Assembly: GCA_024635955.1 (NCBI GenBank)
Contig: JAGXHX010000045.1
Span: 1 to 42,059 of the forward strand
Length of the DNA: 42,059 nt
Origin: Bacillota bacterium
GTDB lineage: Bacteria > Bacillota > TC1
Direction of reading: 5' to 3'
Shown here: piece by piece, positions 8,007-17,610 of the stretch
Layout: each line of letters opens with the position of its first letter
Numbering within the stretch: the stretch's first letter is position 1
Made by a program: the position numbers and the translations under genes
The notes under the pieces: model-generated
Told to the model about the DNA's origin: nothing
Databases searched by the model: none
Seen by the model: the letters and a program-made list of their open reading frames with translations, nothing else

Positions 8007-8171
8007 TATTTCCTCCATTTAATATATGTCATCATTTATTTAAAATTTCATAGTTTCTAATACTACAAAATTATATTATCATAATTCCAACAAACTTTGT
8101 AGTAATTCAATATATTTTTGTTAATATTTCTAAACATTTTGCTATAAATGTATCTTGAGATACGGAAAACA

Positions 8172-8199
8172 TTGCAATATTCTGTTATTATTGTATTAT
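8172..8199 (+). promoter_or_regulatory. candidate promoter for DUF1858-DUF438
   Basis: TTGCAA at 8172-8177 and TATTAT at 8194-8199 are spaced by 16 bases, ahead of the ribosome site AAGAGGTGA for the gene at 8221. The remaining 150 bases back to mrp are very AT-rich. They hold ACTACAAA and TTTGTAGT as 8-base arms separated by 26 bases, which I could not assign. Confidence 0.35.
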
Positions 8200-8220
8200 C
8201 AAACATAAGAGGTGAACCTA

Positions 8221-8445
8221 ATGGAAAAACAAATAGATTTAAAGAAATCAGTTTATGAATTAGTTAAAGCATATCCAGAGTTGAAAAGCCTACTAGTTGA
8301 GTTGGGATTCAAGGATATTGTACTTCCTGGGATGTTGGAAACAGCAGGTAGAATTATGACTTTGGAAAAAGGTGCAAAGATGAAACAGTATGAAATAAGT
8401 AAAATAATAAAAAAATTAGAGGACAATGGCTACAAGGTAGTCTAG
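8221..8445 (+). CDS. DUF1858 domain protein
   Basis: This 74-residue single-domain protein reads SVYELVKAYPELKSLLVELGF and then MLETAGRIMTLEKGAKMK, the DUF1858 pattern. The domain often stands next to hybrid-cluster, hemerythrin or DUF438 proteins in anaerobes; its biochemical role is not established. The start is ATG at 8221 behind AAGAGGTGA. A GTG 9 bases earlier is within that ribosome site and is rejected. It is followed 16 bases later by a DUF438 protein, so the two form an operon. Confidence 0.85.
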   Translation: MEKQIDLKKSVYELVKAYPELKSLLVELGFKDIVLPGMLETAGRIMTLEKGAKMKQYEISKIIKKLEDNGYKVV

Positions 8446-8461
8446 GAAGGTAGTGATATTT

Positions 8462-9703
8462 ATGAGTGCAGAAATAAACAATAGAGAAAACAAACAAATG
8501 AATAATGAGGATAAAGAAGTTAGAAAACAGGTATTAAAGGATATTATTAAAGAACTACACGAAGGTAAAACAGTAGATGAAGTAAAGGCTAAGTTTGAGG
8601 CTACTTTCGGTGAAGTAACAGCAAAAGAGATTACTGAAGCAGAAAAAGAATTAATCCTATCTGGTACTACAGTTGCTGAGATTCAGAGTTTATGTGATGT
8701 TCACTCTGCAGTTTTTAAAGGCTCTATAGAAGAAATTCATAACCCTAAGGATCCTAGTAAAATACCTGGTCACCCAGTTCGTGTCTTATTTTTAGAAAAC
8801 AGAGCTTTGGAAACTTTGATGAATGATATAATCACTGTTCATCTTGATAAATATTTAGACTCTGGAAGTGAAGATGAATATGCTAAATTAAAAGTTGCCT
8901 TTGAGAAGTTATCTAATATAAGTTTACACTATATGAAGAAGGAGACTTTATTGTTTCCATATATGGAAAAGTATGGCATTACTGCTCCACCTAAGGTAAT
9001 GTGGGGTGTAGATGATGAAATTAGAGATGATATTAAGAAAATATTTAATGACATTAAATTGAGAAAAGTTATTAAAGGTTCTGTTGATAAGGTATTCGAA
9101 AGAATAAATGAAATGATTTTTAAGGAAGAAAATATCATGATTCCTATGTTAGTGGAAAATCTTACTGAGGATGAATGGAAGATTGTTGCTGAAGACAATA
9201 AGGAGCTAGGATATTATTTAATTAAAAAACCAGGTGATTGGAGTCCTGAAAAAGCTTATGAAAAAGCATTAGCAACTGATGATGAAATTGCTAGTGGAAC
9301 CATTTCTTTACCAACTGGTAAATTTACAGTTGATGAATTAACTAAGGTTTTGAACATGTTACCTATAGATATTACTTTTGTTGATAAGAATGATAAGGTT
9401 AAGTTTTTCTCTGAGTCTAGTGAGAGAGTTTTCCCAAGGGCTCGTTCTATAATTGGACGTCAGGTTTCAAATTGTCATCCTCCTGCAAGTGTTCATATAG
9501 TTGAGGGTATTGTTAATGACTTTAAATCTGGTAAAAAGGATAGTGAGGATTTTTGGATTAAAATGGGTAACTTATTTGTCTTAATCAGATACTTTGCGCT
9601 ACGAGATGAGAAGGGTGAATATATGGGTACTTTGGAAGTAACTCAAAACATTGCTCCTATCCAAGATATAACAGGTGAGAAAAGGCTAGTTTCTTTAGAA
9701 TAA
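8462..9703 (+). CDS. DUF438 protein with hemerythrin-like and PAS domains
   Basis: This 413-residue soluble protein has three parts. Residues about 15-90 are the DUF438 helical domain (VLKDIIKELHEGKTVDEVK...LCDVHSAVFKG). Residues about 100-245 are hemerythrin-like, with HPVRVLFLEN, HYMKKETLLFPYMEK and EENIMIPMLVEN in the positions where HHE domains carry iron ligands. Residues about 290-405 are a PAS domain (VLNMLPIDITFVDKNDKVKFFSES... HPPASVHIVEGIV). This suits an oxygen, NO or redox sensor without a DNA-binding output. The ATG at 8462 is used; a GTG at 8453 sits only 2 bases from AGGAAGG. Confidence 0.9.
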   Translation: MSAEINNRENKQMNNEDKEVRKQVLKDIIKELHEGKTVDEVKAKFEATFGEVTAKEITEAEKELILSGTTVAEIQSLCDVHSAVFKGSIEEIHNPKDPSKIPGHPVRVLFLENRALETLMNDIITVHLDKYLDSGSEDEYAKLKVAFEKLSNISLHYMKKETLLFPYMEKYGITAPPKVMWGVDDEIRDDIKKIFNDIKLRKVIKGSVDKVFERINEMIFKEENIMIPMLVENLTEDEWKIVAEDNKELGYYLIKKPGDWSPEKAYEKALATDDEIASGTISLPTGKFTVDELTKVLNMLPIDITFVDKNDKVKFFSESSERVFPRARSIIGRQVSNCHPPASVHIVEGIVNDFKSGKKDSEDFWIKMGNLFVLIRYFALRDEKGEYMGTLEVTQNIAPIQDITGEKRLVSLE

Positions 9704-9763
9704 GACACTATGATCGAACATATAATATATAACATATAAATACAGTAAATTGTATAAATAATC

Positions 9764-9808
9764 TAATAAACAGAAGGATAAGCAAATTGCTTATCCTTCT
9801 GTTTATTA
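9764..9808. terminator. bidirectional intrinsic terminator
   Basis: A near-perfect 22-bp stem with AATAAACAGAAGGATAAGC on one arm and its exact complement on the other meets at an AT-rich tip. Flanking T/A runs let it work on both strands. It separates the convergent DUF438 gene and the trk/tocopherol-cyclase-like operon. Confidence 0.85.
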
Positions 9809-9846
9809 CTATTAAAAATTATCATTTTATTTCCTAATCAATTCAA

Positions 9847-10797
9847 CTAATATCCAACAACCTCAAAACTTCCAGGCCAACCTAGCTCTTCAAAAACATC
9901 ACCAGTCTTTTTATTAACAAAACTATATTCAACAACAGCGGAAACAGCCTCCTTGATTACCAAAGACATCCTACCTCCAACAGGAGCAATAAGAGAATTA
10001 GTACCGCGAGCACTGACCTTAAGGTACAACCTTATTGGTCCTCTCCACAATTCCACCTCAAGAAGCTCATCTGTAAGAGTAATAATCTTATAACCGCCAT
10101 TCAAATAAGAACCAAATCTATACTCCTTCTTACCATCATGAAAAATAGCAATAAAGCCACCAAAACTAAATCCAGCAAAAGGAATATCAGCTATCGATAA
10201 AAAAAGACTACTACCAGACTTAAAACTATTACATTGTAACCAAATATATTTTTCAGGAAAAGACCTGCCCCAATCCTTCTCTATATATCCAAGCCCACCT
10301 TCAAAAACTACATTTTCACCTTCAATAAATAATGAACCTGATAACTCATGTCTCATACTAACTAAACCATGATAACACTCCATGCGAGGAATATAGGCAA
10401 AAGGTCCCATAATACTCGGAGCATAAGCACTCTTTTTAATATCTAAAAACTCACTAAAGCCGATACTGCCTTTTATTTTAAAACCAGCATCATCAATATC
10501 CACAACAATATTATCCTTAGAAAAAACACAAGCACCGATTTCCACCTTAAAAGGATCTTCTACATATAGAAAGTCAGAGAGCGGATACCTTACGTACCCG
10601 CTCTTAACAACATTATTCTTAACTAAAATATATTGTATAAATGCATGCTGATCCCCTTCCACGGTGCTATACCCTGGAATAAAACTCACAACAACATCCT
10701 CAGACAAACTAACTTGCTTGAAATACCAACCTTCAAAAAAGCCAGCCTTTCTAGTATTAACCTGTTTTAAAATCGGATTATGAATCTTTTTTAACAT
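9847..10797 (-). CDS. tocopherol cyclase-like protein (PF14249-type)
   Basis: This 316-residue protein has the family N-terminal motif FFEGWYFKQV (near residue 20), MGPFAYIPRMECYHG in the middle and GYIEKDWGRSFPEKYIWLQCN near residue 170. These are conserved in plant and cyanobacterial tocopherol cyclase and in the many bacterial homologues. No signal peptide or membrane helix is evident. Tocopherol synthesis is unlikely in this organism, so the substrate is unknown; a lipid or hydrophobic ligand is a guess. It starts one base after the trkH stop, so it is expressed with the potassium transporter. Confidence 0.8.
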   Translation of the reverse strand: MLKKIHNPILKQVNTRKAGFFEGWYFKQVSLSEDVVVSFIPGYSTVEGDQHAFIQYILVKNNVVKSGYVRYPLSDFLYVEDPFKVEIGACVFSKDNIVVDIDDAGFKIKGSIGFSEFLDIKKSAYAPSIMGPFAYIPRMECYHGLVSMRHELSGSLFIEGENVVFEGGLGYIEKDWGRSFPEKYIWLQCNSFKSGSSLFLSIADIPFAGFSFGGFIAIFHDGKKEYRFGSYLNGGYKIITLTDELLEVELWRGPIRLYLKVSARGTNSLIAPVGGRMSLVIKEAVSAVVEYSFVNKKTGDVFEELGWPGSFEVVGY

Positions 10798-10798
10798 A

Positions 10799-12268
10799 TT
10801 ATAAACTCTTTCCTTTTCTAAAAACCTTATTCATAACAGCCATTATAGAAACTAGGACAATAAATATTTCTAATCTGCCTAGTAACATACCAATCATCTC
10901 GATTATTAAAATATAATTACTAGTCCCTACGTTGGTTACACCAACTGATAGGCCTACTGTTCCAAGAGATGAAGCAAACTCAAACATGGCTTTATCTAAT
11001 GGTATACCACCTAGCATCAACAAATATGTGCCTAAAAAATATATAATCATATAAGTAAAAATGAAACGACCTATTTCTGACATGTATTTATTAGATAAAT
11101 AAACTTTCCCTTCAGGCTTATATATTGCAATTTCATTTACTGCTCTTTCAGGCATGAACCTTTTTTTTATCCCAAAAATAAATGACTTAAACATAGCATA
11201 GATTCTTGTATATTTTATACCACCAGCTGTTGAACCTGCTCCCCCACCGATAAGCATAGCTATTATTACAATAAACAACATATGAGGTTTCCAAGAATTA
11301 AAATCTATGGTTGAAAAACCTGTAGTTGAAAGACCTGATACTATCTGAAAAAAGGCTAATCTAAAACTTTCTCCGAAACTATTATATAGTCCAAATAATC
11401 CTCCAAAAGTAACTACGAAACTCATTATTAATAACAAAATGGCGAAAAATCTTGTTTCTCCAATTTTAAAGAACTTCTTAAATTTGCCTTTAATTAATAA
11501 GGCTAGTATAGCAAAATTTGTAGTTCCTACTAACATTAATAATATAGTAATAACTTCTATCGGTAAACTATGATAATCTGCAATACTTAAAGGAGTTATT
11601 GCAAAACCACCAGTTGATAAAGCAGTCATCGAATTAAACATTGAATCAAACCAAGGCATACCAAAAATCATATAGGCTATGAAACCTAGGAAATTAAAGC
11701 CTAAATAAATGAACATCATTATTTTGGCTGTGCTTCTAAGATTAGGTTCTAGCTTATCTGAATGACCTTCAGCAGAAAATAGCTCCATGGCATTTTTCCC
11801 ACTTGCAAATATCAACATTAACAAGACAAAACCTAAGCCTCCACAAAATTGCATAAAGCCTCTATAGAAATTGAAAATTCTTGGCAAACTAGCCACATCC
11901 ATTACGGATAGTCCAGTTGTAGTCCAACCACTAACTGTTTCGAATAGAGCCTTTACAAAATCAAGTTGACCAGAAATCACAAATGGCATAGATCCAAGTA
12001 GAATAGCATAAATCCAAATAGCTACAACTATAACACTCTCATTGTTTCTGCCCCAAAACTTCATTTTGTTTTCATCATGTTTCTTAGCTCTAAACACCAC
12101 ACCGAAAAAAATAGAAATTAAACCTGGTATTATAAAAGCCAAAGAATAAATTTTATCTTCTGGATAGGGAATTAGCATTAATAAAGGAACAAATTGAATT
12201 ATTCCAAGCATAAGCAATAATTTAGATGCAAAATCTTGTTCTTTTAAGTAATTTAAAAATTTAGTCAT
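10799..12268 (-). CDS. trkH: Trk/Ktr potassium transporter membrane subunit TrkH
   Basis: This 489-residue polytopic protein has the four pore loops of the TrkH/KtrB superfamily: ETVSGWTTTGLSV, NSMTALSTGGFAI, IVSGLSTTGFSTI and ASSLGTVGLSVG. Each contains the selectivity-filter glycine. Ten or more hydrophobic helices flank them. It imports potassium and needs the cytoplasmic TrkA-type subunits encoded directly upstream. Its ATG overlaps the stop of the 221-residue TrkA by one base. Confidence 0.95.
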   Translation of the reverse strand: MTKFLNYLKEQDFASKLLLMLGIIQFVPLLMLIPYPEDKIYSLAFIIPGLISIFFGVVFRAKKHDENKMKFWGRNNESVIVVAIWIYAILLGSMPFVISGQLDFVKALFETVSGWTTTGLSVMDVASLPRIFNFYRGFMQFCGGLGFVLLMLIFASGKNAMELFSAEGHSDKLEPNLRSTAKIMMFIYLGFNFLGFIAYMIFGMPWFDSMFNSMTALSTGGFAITPLSIADYHSLPIEVITILLMLVGTTNFAILALLIKGKFKKFFKIGETRFFAILLLIMSFVVTFGGLFGLYNSFGESFRLAFFQIVSGLSTTGFSTIDFNSWKPHMLFIVIIAMLIGGGAGSTAGGIKYTRIYAMFKSFIFGIKKRFMPERAVNEIAIYKPEGKVYLSNKYMSEIGRFIFTYMIIYFLGTYLLMLGGIPLDKAMFEFASSLGTVGLSVGVTNVGTSNYILIIEMIGMLLGRLEIFIVLVSIMAVMNKVFRKGKSL

Positions 12269-12933
12269 TACTTACCCCAATAGAATAGAGATGTGATTTT
12301 GCCAAAATCTTTACTCCTTGATAGGACAATAACCTTATCTGATATCTTAAGTTCACAATTTCCTTCAGCACAAATAACAAAATCATCATCTCTAATAATA
12401 TAAGCAATAATTGCTTCGTTTGGTAAATCAATATCTTTTATCAACATTTCTGCTACTTTAGATCTAGCATCAACATAAAATTCAGATAAAATAATTTTTT
12501 CGTTTTCCATAGGTAGATAATTGATTAAATTATCAATTACAGCTTCGAACTCAATCATATCAGATAATATTTCAGTTGAACTAATAACCTTGTCCACACC
12601 CAATTTCATAAAAACTTTAATATTCTGAGGATCATTTACAACCGCAAATGTGTTTTTAACTTTAAATTGTTTCTTGGCAACTTCACAAATAACCAAATTG
12701 GCTGAATCTTTATTACATAGAGCAATTACAGTATCCATTTCAATTGCCCCTGCATCTTTTAATACAAAAGGTTTGGTCCCATCACCGTATACACCAACTA
12801 TTCCATGGCTATGAGCCATAATCTTACACCATTCTTTATCTTTATTGACTATAGTCACATTATGTCCACTCTCTTTTAAGGACTTGGTCAAGAAATTAGC
12901 TTTGGCATGACCACCAACAATTAAAATGTTCAT
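12268..12933 (-). CDS. TrkA-family potassium channel regulator (RCK_N + RCK_C)
   Basis: This 221-residue cytoplasmic gating subunit begins with a Rossmann fold, ILIVGGHAKANFLTKSL, followed by VYGDGTKPFVLKDAGA and a second strand pair (RCK_N, residues 1-135). Residues about 140-221 form an RCK_C domain (LPNEAIIAYIIRDDDFVICAEG...DKVIVLSRSKD). The family glycine motif GxGxxG is GGHAKA here, so nucleotide binding may be altered. The partner RCK_N-only protein lies immediately upstream. Confidence 0.88.
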   Translation of the reverse strand: MNILIVGGHAKANFLTKSLKESGHNVTIVNKDKEWCKIMAHSHGIVGVYGDGTKPFVLKDAGAIEMDTVIALCNKDSANLVICEVAKKQFKVKNTFAVVNDPQNIKVFMKLGVDKVISSTEILSDMIEFEAVIDNLINYLPMENEKIILSEFYVDARSKVAEMLIKDIDLPNEAIIAYIIRDDDFVICAEGNCELKISDKVIVLSRSKDFGKITSLFYWGK

Positions 12934-13382
12934 TAAAACTCTACCTCCTCACCAAAAATCTTCTTTTGAAATTCCTTGATTGATAAAGTAGTAGGAGAAA
13001 TTACATGAATACCAAAATCCTCACAAGTTATAGCCTTGGAAGTATCATATATTCTTGTTATAACATCAGGAACCTTATAAATCACCTTTGCAATTTGTGA
13101 TATTAATATATTTATATCATCTTCATCAGTTGATGCTATAACAATATCAGTTTTAGCAATTCCGATACTTTCTAACAAATCTATATCTGTTCCATCACCT
13201 TCTTTAGTAAGTCCACCATATGATGATGAAAGTTTTCTAAAACTACTTTGATCCATATCCACAATCATTAGGTTTTTATTTATATCTGATAAATTACCAG
13301 CTATGGTTGAGCCTAAACGACCACAACCAATCACAATGATATTATCTTTTTTATTTTTTTTATCTTTTTCCATATTTTCCAC
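12933..13382 (-). CDS. short TrkA-N (RCK_N only) potassium uptake regulator
   Basis: This 149-residue protein is a single RCK_N Rossmann domain. IIVIGCGRLGSTIAGNLSD has an intact GxGxxG, followed by MIVDMDQSSF with the acidic ligand for the nucleotide ribose and EGDGTDIDLLESIG. No RCK_C domain follows. With the next gene it makes a two-polypeptide gating ring for TrkH; the intact nucleotide site here complements the altered one in its neighbour. It is the first gene of the operon and is divergent from a small membrane protein. Confidence 0.88.
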   Translation of the reverse strand: MENMEKDKKNKKDNIIVIGCGRLGSTIAGNLSDINKNLMIVDMDQSSFRKLSSSYGGLTKEGDGTDIDLLESIGIAKTDIVIASTDEDDINILISQIAKVIYKVPDVITRIYDTSKAITCEDFGIHVISPTTLSIKEFQKKIFGEEVEF

Positions 13383-13500
13383 CTCTCACACATTCTAATC
13401 CTAATATTAAATATTTTCAACTATAACTTTAATAATTTTAATAAATTTAATATAATAAACATAAAGAATTTATCATTAAGACAAAAAAAGGAGAAAAAAC

Positions 13501-13809
13501 ATGAAAAGACTTTTATTCATAGCCAGATTTATCATCTTTCTACTTGGGGTCTTTTTCGCTGTTTTTTCTCTAGATGCAACTATCGTAGATATTCTTATCA
13601 ATCTGATACCAACATTTATATTGTTATTCATCCTATTGTTAAGTTTAATATCTCGAAAAATAGCAACTTTCCTTCTATTAGTTACAATTATTTTATTTAC
13701 TTACTTTTTCACTACCTATGAATACTATCTTAAATTTTTAATAATCACAATTCCACTTTCAATAGCCTTTATTTTATTACTAATCTATAATATATTAGAA
13801 AAAGAATAA
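13501..13809 (+). CDS. small membrane protein of unknown function
   Basis: This 102-residue protein is almost entirely hydrophobic, with about four membrane helices (residues 5-25, 28-48, 54-70 and 77-97) and short basic or acidic ends. AAAGGAGAA precedes the ATG. It stands alone on the plus strand between the trk operon and the ytr-like operon. I do not recognise a named family. Confidence 0.75.
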   Translation: MKRLLFIARFIIFLLGVFFAVFSLDATIVDILINLIPTFILLFILLLSLISRKIATFLLLVTIILFTYFFTTYEYYLKFLIITIPLSIAFILLLIYNILEKE

Positions 13810-15756
13810 CTATTCCCTTCTTAAAGACTCCACAGGATCTAGTTTTGCTGCCTTACTGGCTGGTGCAAGTCCTGCCAAGACACTTATGCCCACACTAACT
13901 AATATAGCAAACAAGGCATATGAGCCACTAATAATAACTAAATCAACACTAAATTGATTTCTAGTTACCGCATTTATAGCAAACATCAATAATACGGCTA
14001 CCATTAATCCAAAAAGACCACTTACTAACCCAATCAAAAAAGATTCAGCTACAAATATTCTTTTAATATCTTTGCGCCTGGCACCAATTGCTTTTAAAAC
14101 ACCAATTTCCCGTGTTCTCTCTACAACCGATATATACATTACAACTAAAATCATAATTGCAGAAACGACTAGAGATATGGCAGCTATTGCAGCAAGAATG
14201 TATGTAACAACCGCTAGCATTTCTGTAAACATTCCAAGCAATCTTTCTTCCATTGAACCTGTATAGCCTAAAGCTAGAACTTTATCTTTAATAGTCTTTA
14301 CATTATCTTGATTATCAGTAACCAAATATACTGTATTAGGTTTAACTACAACATCTTTAGTCTTAGCCAAACTTGTTAGATCTGCATAATTTATAAAAAC
14401 AGTTGAAAAATCATTCATACCATTTTGAGCAATATCTCCAAATATTCCACTAACTTTAAAGCTTTCAGAAAAAGCAGTCTCACCTATCAAGAATTCCACA
14501 TCTATAGTTTTACCTATAATATTATCATCAAGTTCAGAAGCCAAGTTAGCACTTAACATTACTTCACCTGCATTTGGTTTAGTACCAGCTGTTATATTTT
14601 CACTGGTAATATTGCTAGATACTGTGCTTAAGTTTTGAAAACTGCTTTCTTTATCACCTATTTTAGCCACATTTCCTCTGAAACTTAACTTACTATATGC
14701 CAACTCAACCTTATCAACATTCTTTATCTTAGTTAGCTCATCAATATTTGCTTGCTCAAAAGGTTTTGACTCAGTTGTCATTATTCCACCAGGTGAATCA
14801 GTTTGATCATTTTCCTCACTTAACTGGTGTACTTCTACTGCATTGGGGTTAACATATTCATTCATAGTATTAGTCATGTACTTTCCTACACCATTACCAA
14901 TTGATAACATTATAATAACACTAGTAATACCAATAGAAGCACCAATAGAAACTAAAAGGTTTCTACCTATTTTTTCTTTCATATTCTTTAAGGCCATGCC
15001 AACAGCATCTTTAAAGGATAAATTTTGTTTGCCAGTATTTATTTTTTCTTCCCCGATAATCATTTTTTTCTCATTCATTTTTTTCTCATCTTTTATAATT
15101 AAACCATCAGAAATAGTAATTACTCTATCAGAATATTCAGCAACTTTTTCTGAGTGGGTTACCATGATTACAAGTTTCCCTTGATTGGCAATTATTTTGA
15201 TCAAATCTAATATTTGTTCACTTGTTTCAGAATCCAAAGAACCAGTTGGTTCATCTGCAAGAATAATATCAGGATTATTAATTAAAGCCCTGGCAATTGC
15301 TACACGTTGTTGCTCCCCACCTGATAGTTGATTAGGTTTTTTATACATTTGATCTTTTAAACCCACATCTTTTAATATTTTTTTAGCTCTTTTAATTCTT
15401 TCTGACTTTTTAACATTGGACAAAGTCATTGCAACAGTAATATTATCAAGCACCTTTAAATGAGGTATAAGATTAAAACTTTGAAAAACAAAACCTATCT
15501 TGTTTTTTCTGTACTTATCCAATTCTTTTTCTGATTGATTATGAACAGATACTTTATCTAATAATATATCTCCCTGATAATCATTATCAAGTCCACCAAT
15601 TACATTCATCAAGGTGGACTTACCACTACCTGATTCACCAATTATGGACACTAACTGACCTGATTCAAAATTTAAATTTATACCATTTAATGCTCTAAAT
15701 TTATTATTTCTACTTAACTTATAGTCTTTGACTACATTTTTAATATCTAATATCAT
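13810..15756 (-). CDS. ABC transporter, fused ATPase and MacB/FtsX-type permease
   Basis: This 648-residue protein combines a LolD/MacB-type ATPase with an FtsX permease. ATPase residues 1-225 carry [31 protein letters not shown] and [14 protein letters not shown] first membrane helix near residue 265 is followed by a large extracytoplasmic domain (about 290-510). Three C-terminal helices carry [19 protein letters not shown] and the terminal PVESLRRE. Such proteins export peptides, antibiotics or lipoproteins, or act as mechanotransmission machines. It overlaps the upstream permease by 4 bases, so it belongs to the GntR-controlled operon. The fused layout is less usual than split ATPase and permease in Bacillota. 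Confidence 0.9.
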   Translation of the reverse strand: MILDIKNVVKDYKLSRNNKFRALNGINLNFESGQLVSIIGESGSGKSTLMNVIGGLDNDYQGDILLDKVSVHNQSEKELDKYRKNKIGFVFQSFNLIPHLKVLDNITVAMTLSNVKKSERIKRAKKILKDVGLKDQMYKKPNQLSGGEQQRVAIARALINNPDIILADEPTGSLDSETSEQILDLIKIIANQGKLVIMVTHSEKVAEYSDRVITISDGLIIKDEKKMNEKKMIIGEEKINTGKQNLSFKDAVGMALKNMKEKIGRNLLVSIGASIGITSVIIMLSIGNGVGKYMTNTMNEYVNPNAVEVHQLSEENDQTDSPGGIMTTESKPFEQANIDELTKIKNVDKVELAYSKLSFRGNVAKIGDKESSFQNLSTVSSNITSENITAGTKPNAGEVMLSANLASELDDNIIGKTIDVEFLIGETAFSESFKVSGIFGDIAQNGMNDFSTVFINYADLTSLAKTKDVVVKPNTVYLVTDNQDNVKTIKDKVLALGYTGSMEERLLGMFTEMLAVVTYILAAIAAISLVVSAIMILVVMYISVVERTREIGVLKAIGARRKDIKRIFVAESFLIGLVSGLFGLMVAVLLMFAINAVTRNQFSVDLVIISGSYALFAILVSVGISVLAGLAPASKAAKLDPVESLRRE

Positions 15757-16541
15757 TCTAAATTCAACCTCTTCTTCACTATATAATTCGTTGCTAAGTA
15801 ATAACCGATGGCTATTATTCCAGTCTCTATCAATTGTATATTAACTATATTTAAGACAAAAGCTTCATTTGCTTGACTTAAAAAATTCAATCCTCCACCA
15901 AATATCAAAGCATAAATAAACAAGACCATTACCGATATTACCTGAACTGTGAAATACAGGCCAATATAGGCTACAAATGATGCTATAATCCTATTACTAT
16001 TAAACAAATGACCAATGGCCATGGCACAATAAACCATCAAGAAAACATAACAAGCATAAATAATTATCATCATCGCTATTTTCCCTATGACAATTCCACT
16101 ATTCCAACTATATTGCAATATAAAACTATTCCATAATAAAGCAATATTTTCCCAAAAGTCCTTTAATAAACCTCTTGAGACTAATTGTATTAATAATGAT
16201 GATAAAGTAATGATAATACTACCAAAAAGCCAGGTTACTGATGTAGCCAATTTGGAAAAAATCAATTCCCATGGTTTTACAGGAAGAGTATTCATTAAAT
16301 AACCTTCAGCACCTAGTATATTCTTATAAAATCTTTGTATCCGCACGATAAATGTCAAAGCCAAAGTTCCAATAATCATTAAAACATAGGTTGTTACCAA
16401 AATACCGTCAGAGAAAATCATTTTTATATTTAATAAGTCTAATAAAACTCTGATTGCTGTAAAACCTATAATAACACCATAAAGAGGTAAAAATATTCTC
16501 ATAGTACTTTTAAATTCATATTTAATTAGTTTGCCTAACAT
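15753..16541 (-). CDS. ABC-2 type permease
   Basis: This 262-residue protein has about six membrane helices, with the N-terminus LIKYEFKSTMRIFLPLYG typical of ABC-2 permeases in ytr-like operons. It should form the channel for the ATPase encoded directly upstream, which it overlaps by 7 bases. Substrate unknown; related loci respond to cell-wall antibiotics. Confidence 0.85.
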   Translation of the reverse strand: MLGKLIKYEFKSTMRIFLPLYGVIIGFTAIRVLLDLLNIKMIFSDGILVTTYVLMIIGTLALTFIVRIQRFYKNILGAEGYLMNTLPVKPWELIFSKLATSVTWLFGSIIITLSSLLIQLVSRGLLKDFWENIALLWNSFILQYSWNSGIVIGKIAMMIIIYACYVFLMVYCAMAIGHLFNSNRIIASFVAYIGLYFTVQVISVMVLFIYALIFGGGLNFLSQANEAFVLNIVNIQLIETGIIAIGYYLATNYIVKKRLNLE

Positions 16542-17233
16542 TTGAATACCTCCCTGAATAGATTATCTATTGATTTACCTTCTTCTTCTCTTATTTCATC
16601 CACACTTCCTGATAAAACTACTTTACCATCATCAATAAATATAAAATCATCAAGAACATTCTCTACATCACCAATTAGATGAGTAGCTATAATAACCACT
16701 GCTTCTTCATTATAATTGCTTATTATTGTCTTCAGTATATAATCTCTAGCAGCAGGATCCACTCCTCCTATTGGTTCATCAAGTAAATAAAGCTTTGCTC
16801 TTCTACTCATGACTAATATCAACTGAACTTTTTCCTTAGTACCCTTAGACATTGATTTCAATGATTGTTTAAGATCTATTCCTAGCTTGTCTAACATTGA
16901 TAATGCTAATTTTTCATCAAAATCTTTATAGAAATCTTTAAAAAAGGCTATAACATCTTTAGTTTTCATCCAGTCGAATAAATAATTGGTATCCGGCAGA
17001 TATGAAACTATTCTTTTAGTTTCAACCCCAATGCTAATACCTCCTACTTTAATATCGCCAGCGTCAGCTGTTAAAAGTCCACTTACTAATTTTATAAATG
17101 TGGTCTTTCCACTTCCATTTGGACCTAATAATCCGACAATCTTACCCTTTTCGAACTCTAAATCTCCTATGTTCAAGGCAGTCTTTTTTCCATATGATTT
17201 TTTTAAATTTTTAATTTCTAAAACTGTTTCCAT
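16535..17233 (-). CDS. ABC transporter ATPase, YtrB-like
   Basis: This 232-residue ATPase has Walker A GLLGPNGSGKTTFIKLVSGL (near residue 34) and Walker B LYLLDEPIGGVDP, with the D-loop following. The signature motif is degenerate: MSKGTKEKVQLIL replaces LSGGQ, as is usual in YtrB/BcrA-type ATPases. It overlaps the GntR gene by 23 bases and is followed by its permease. Confidence 0.9.
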   Translation of the reverse strand: METVLEIKNLKKSYGKKTALNIGDLEFEKGKIVGLLGPNGSGKTTFIKLVSGLLTADAGDIKVGGISIGVETKRIVSYLPDTNYLFDWMKTKDVIAFFKDFYKDFDEKLALSMLDKLGIDLKQSLKSMSKGTKEKVQLILVMSRRAKLYLLDEPIGGVDPAARDYILKTIISNYNEEAVVIIATHLIGDVENVLDDFIFIDDGKVVLSGSVDEIREEEGKSIDNLFREVFKC

Positions 17234-17591
17234 TATTGACCTCCTTGTCCACTAAATCTTTTATTTCTTCCAAATTATAATCTAGATTTTTCATTTTCCT
17301 GATAAATCGTCCTAATTCTATGACTGCAAGTTTCCTTTTATATGCTGCTATAAGCTCAACATTATTGGTAACATATTTACCTGTAGTTCTAATGGAACTT
17401 ATTAGACCTTCTCCTTCTAATTCTCCCAAGGCCTTTTGCATAGTATTGGGATTAACTTCTGCCGAGGCAGCCAAGTCCCTTACTGAAGGCAGTTTGCTGT
17501 CAGGTGGAAAAATATTCTTGATTATCATCTGTCCTATTATCTCTACTAACTGAGCATAGACAGGTCTATCTCCCTTAATATCCCAAGACAT
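17211..17591 (-). CDS. GntR-family repressor, YtrA subfamily
   Basis: This 126-residue regulator has a winged helix at residues 1-75 (RPVYAQLVEIIGQMII, LPSVRDLAASAEVNPNTMQK, GLISSIRTTGKYV) and a short C-terminal helical tail instead of a ligand-binding domain. That size and layout mark the YtrA subfamily, which represses neighbouring ABC transporters. ATG at 17591 sits behind GGAGGAG; a GTG 6 bases upstream is rejected. The palindrome 20 bases upstream is its likely operator. Confidence 0.92.
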   Translation of the reverse strand: MSWDIKGDRPVYAQLVEIIGQMIIKNIFPPDSKLPSVRDLAASAEVNPNTMQKALGELEGEGLISSIRTTGKYVTNNVELIAAYKRKLAVIELGRFIRKMKNLDYNLEEIKDLVDKEVNNGNSFRN

Positions 17592-17610
17592 TACCACTCC
17601 TCCTTTACCT

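Noticed and set aside
8130-8150. Rex-type redox operator before DUF1858 (TTGTTAAT...)
   Set aside because: Only the left half matches TTGTTAA-N4-TTAACAA; the right half is poor.
14843-15184. 113-residue plus-strand ORF inside the MacB-like gene
   Set aside because: Hydrophobic antisense shadow of the fused ABC gene; no ribosome site and no family likeness.
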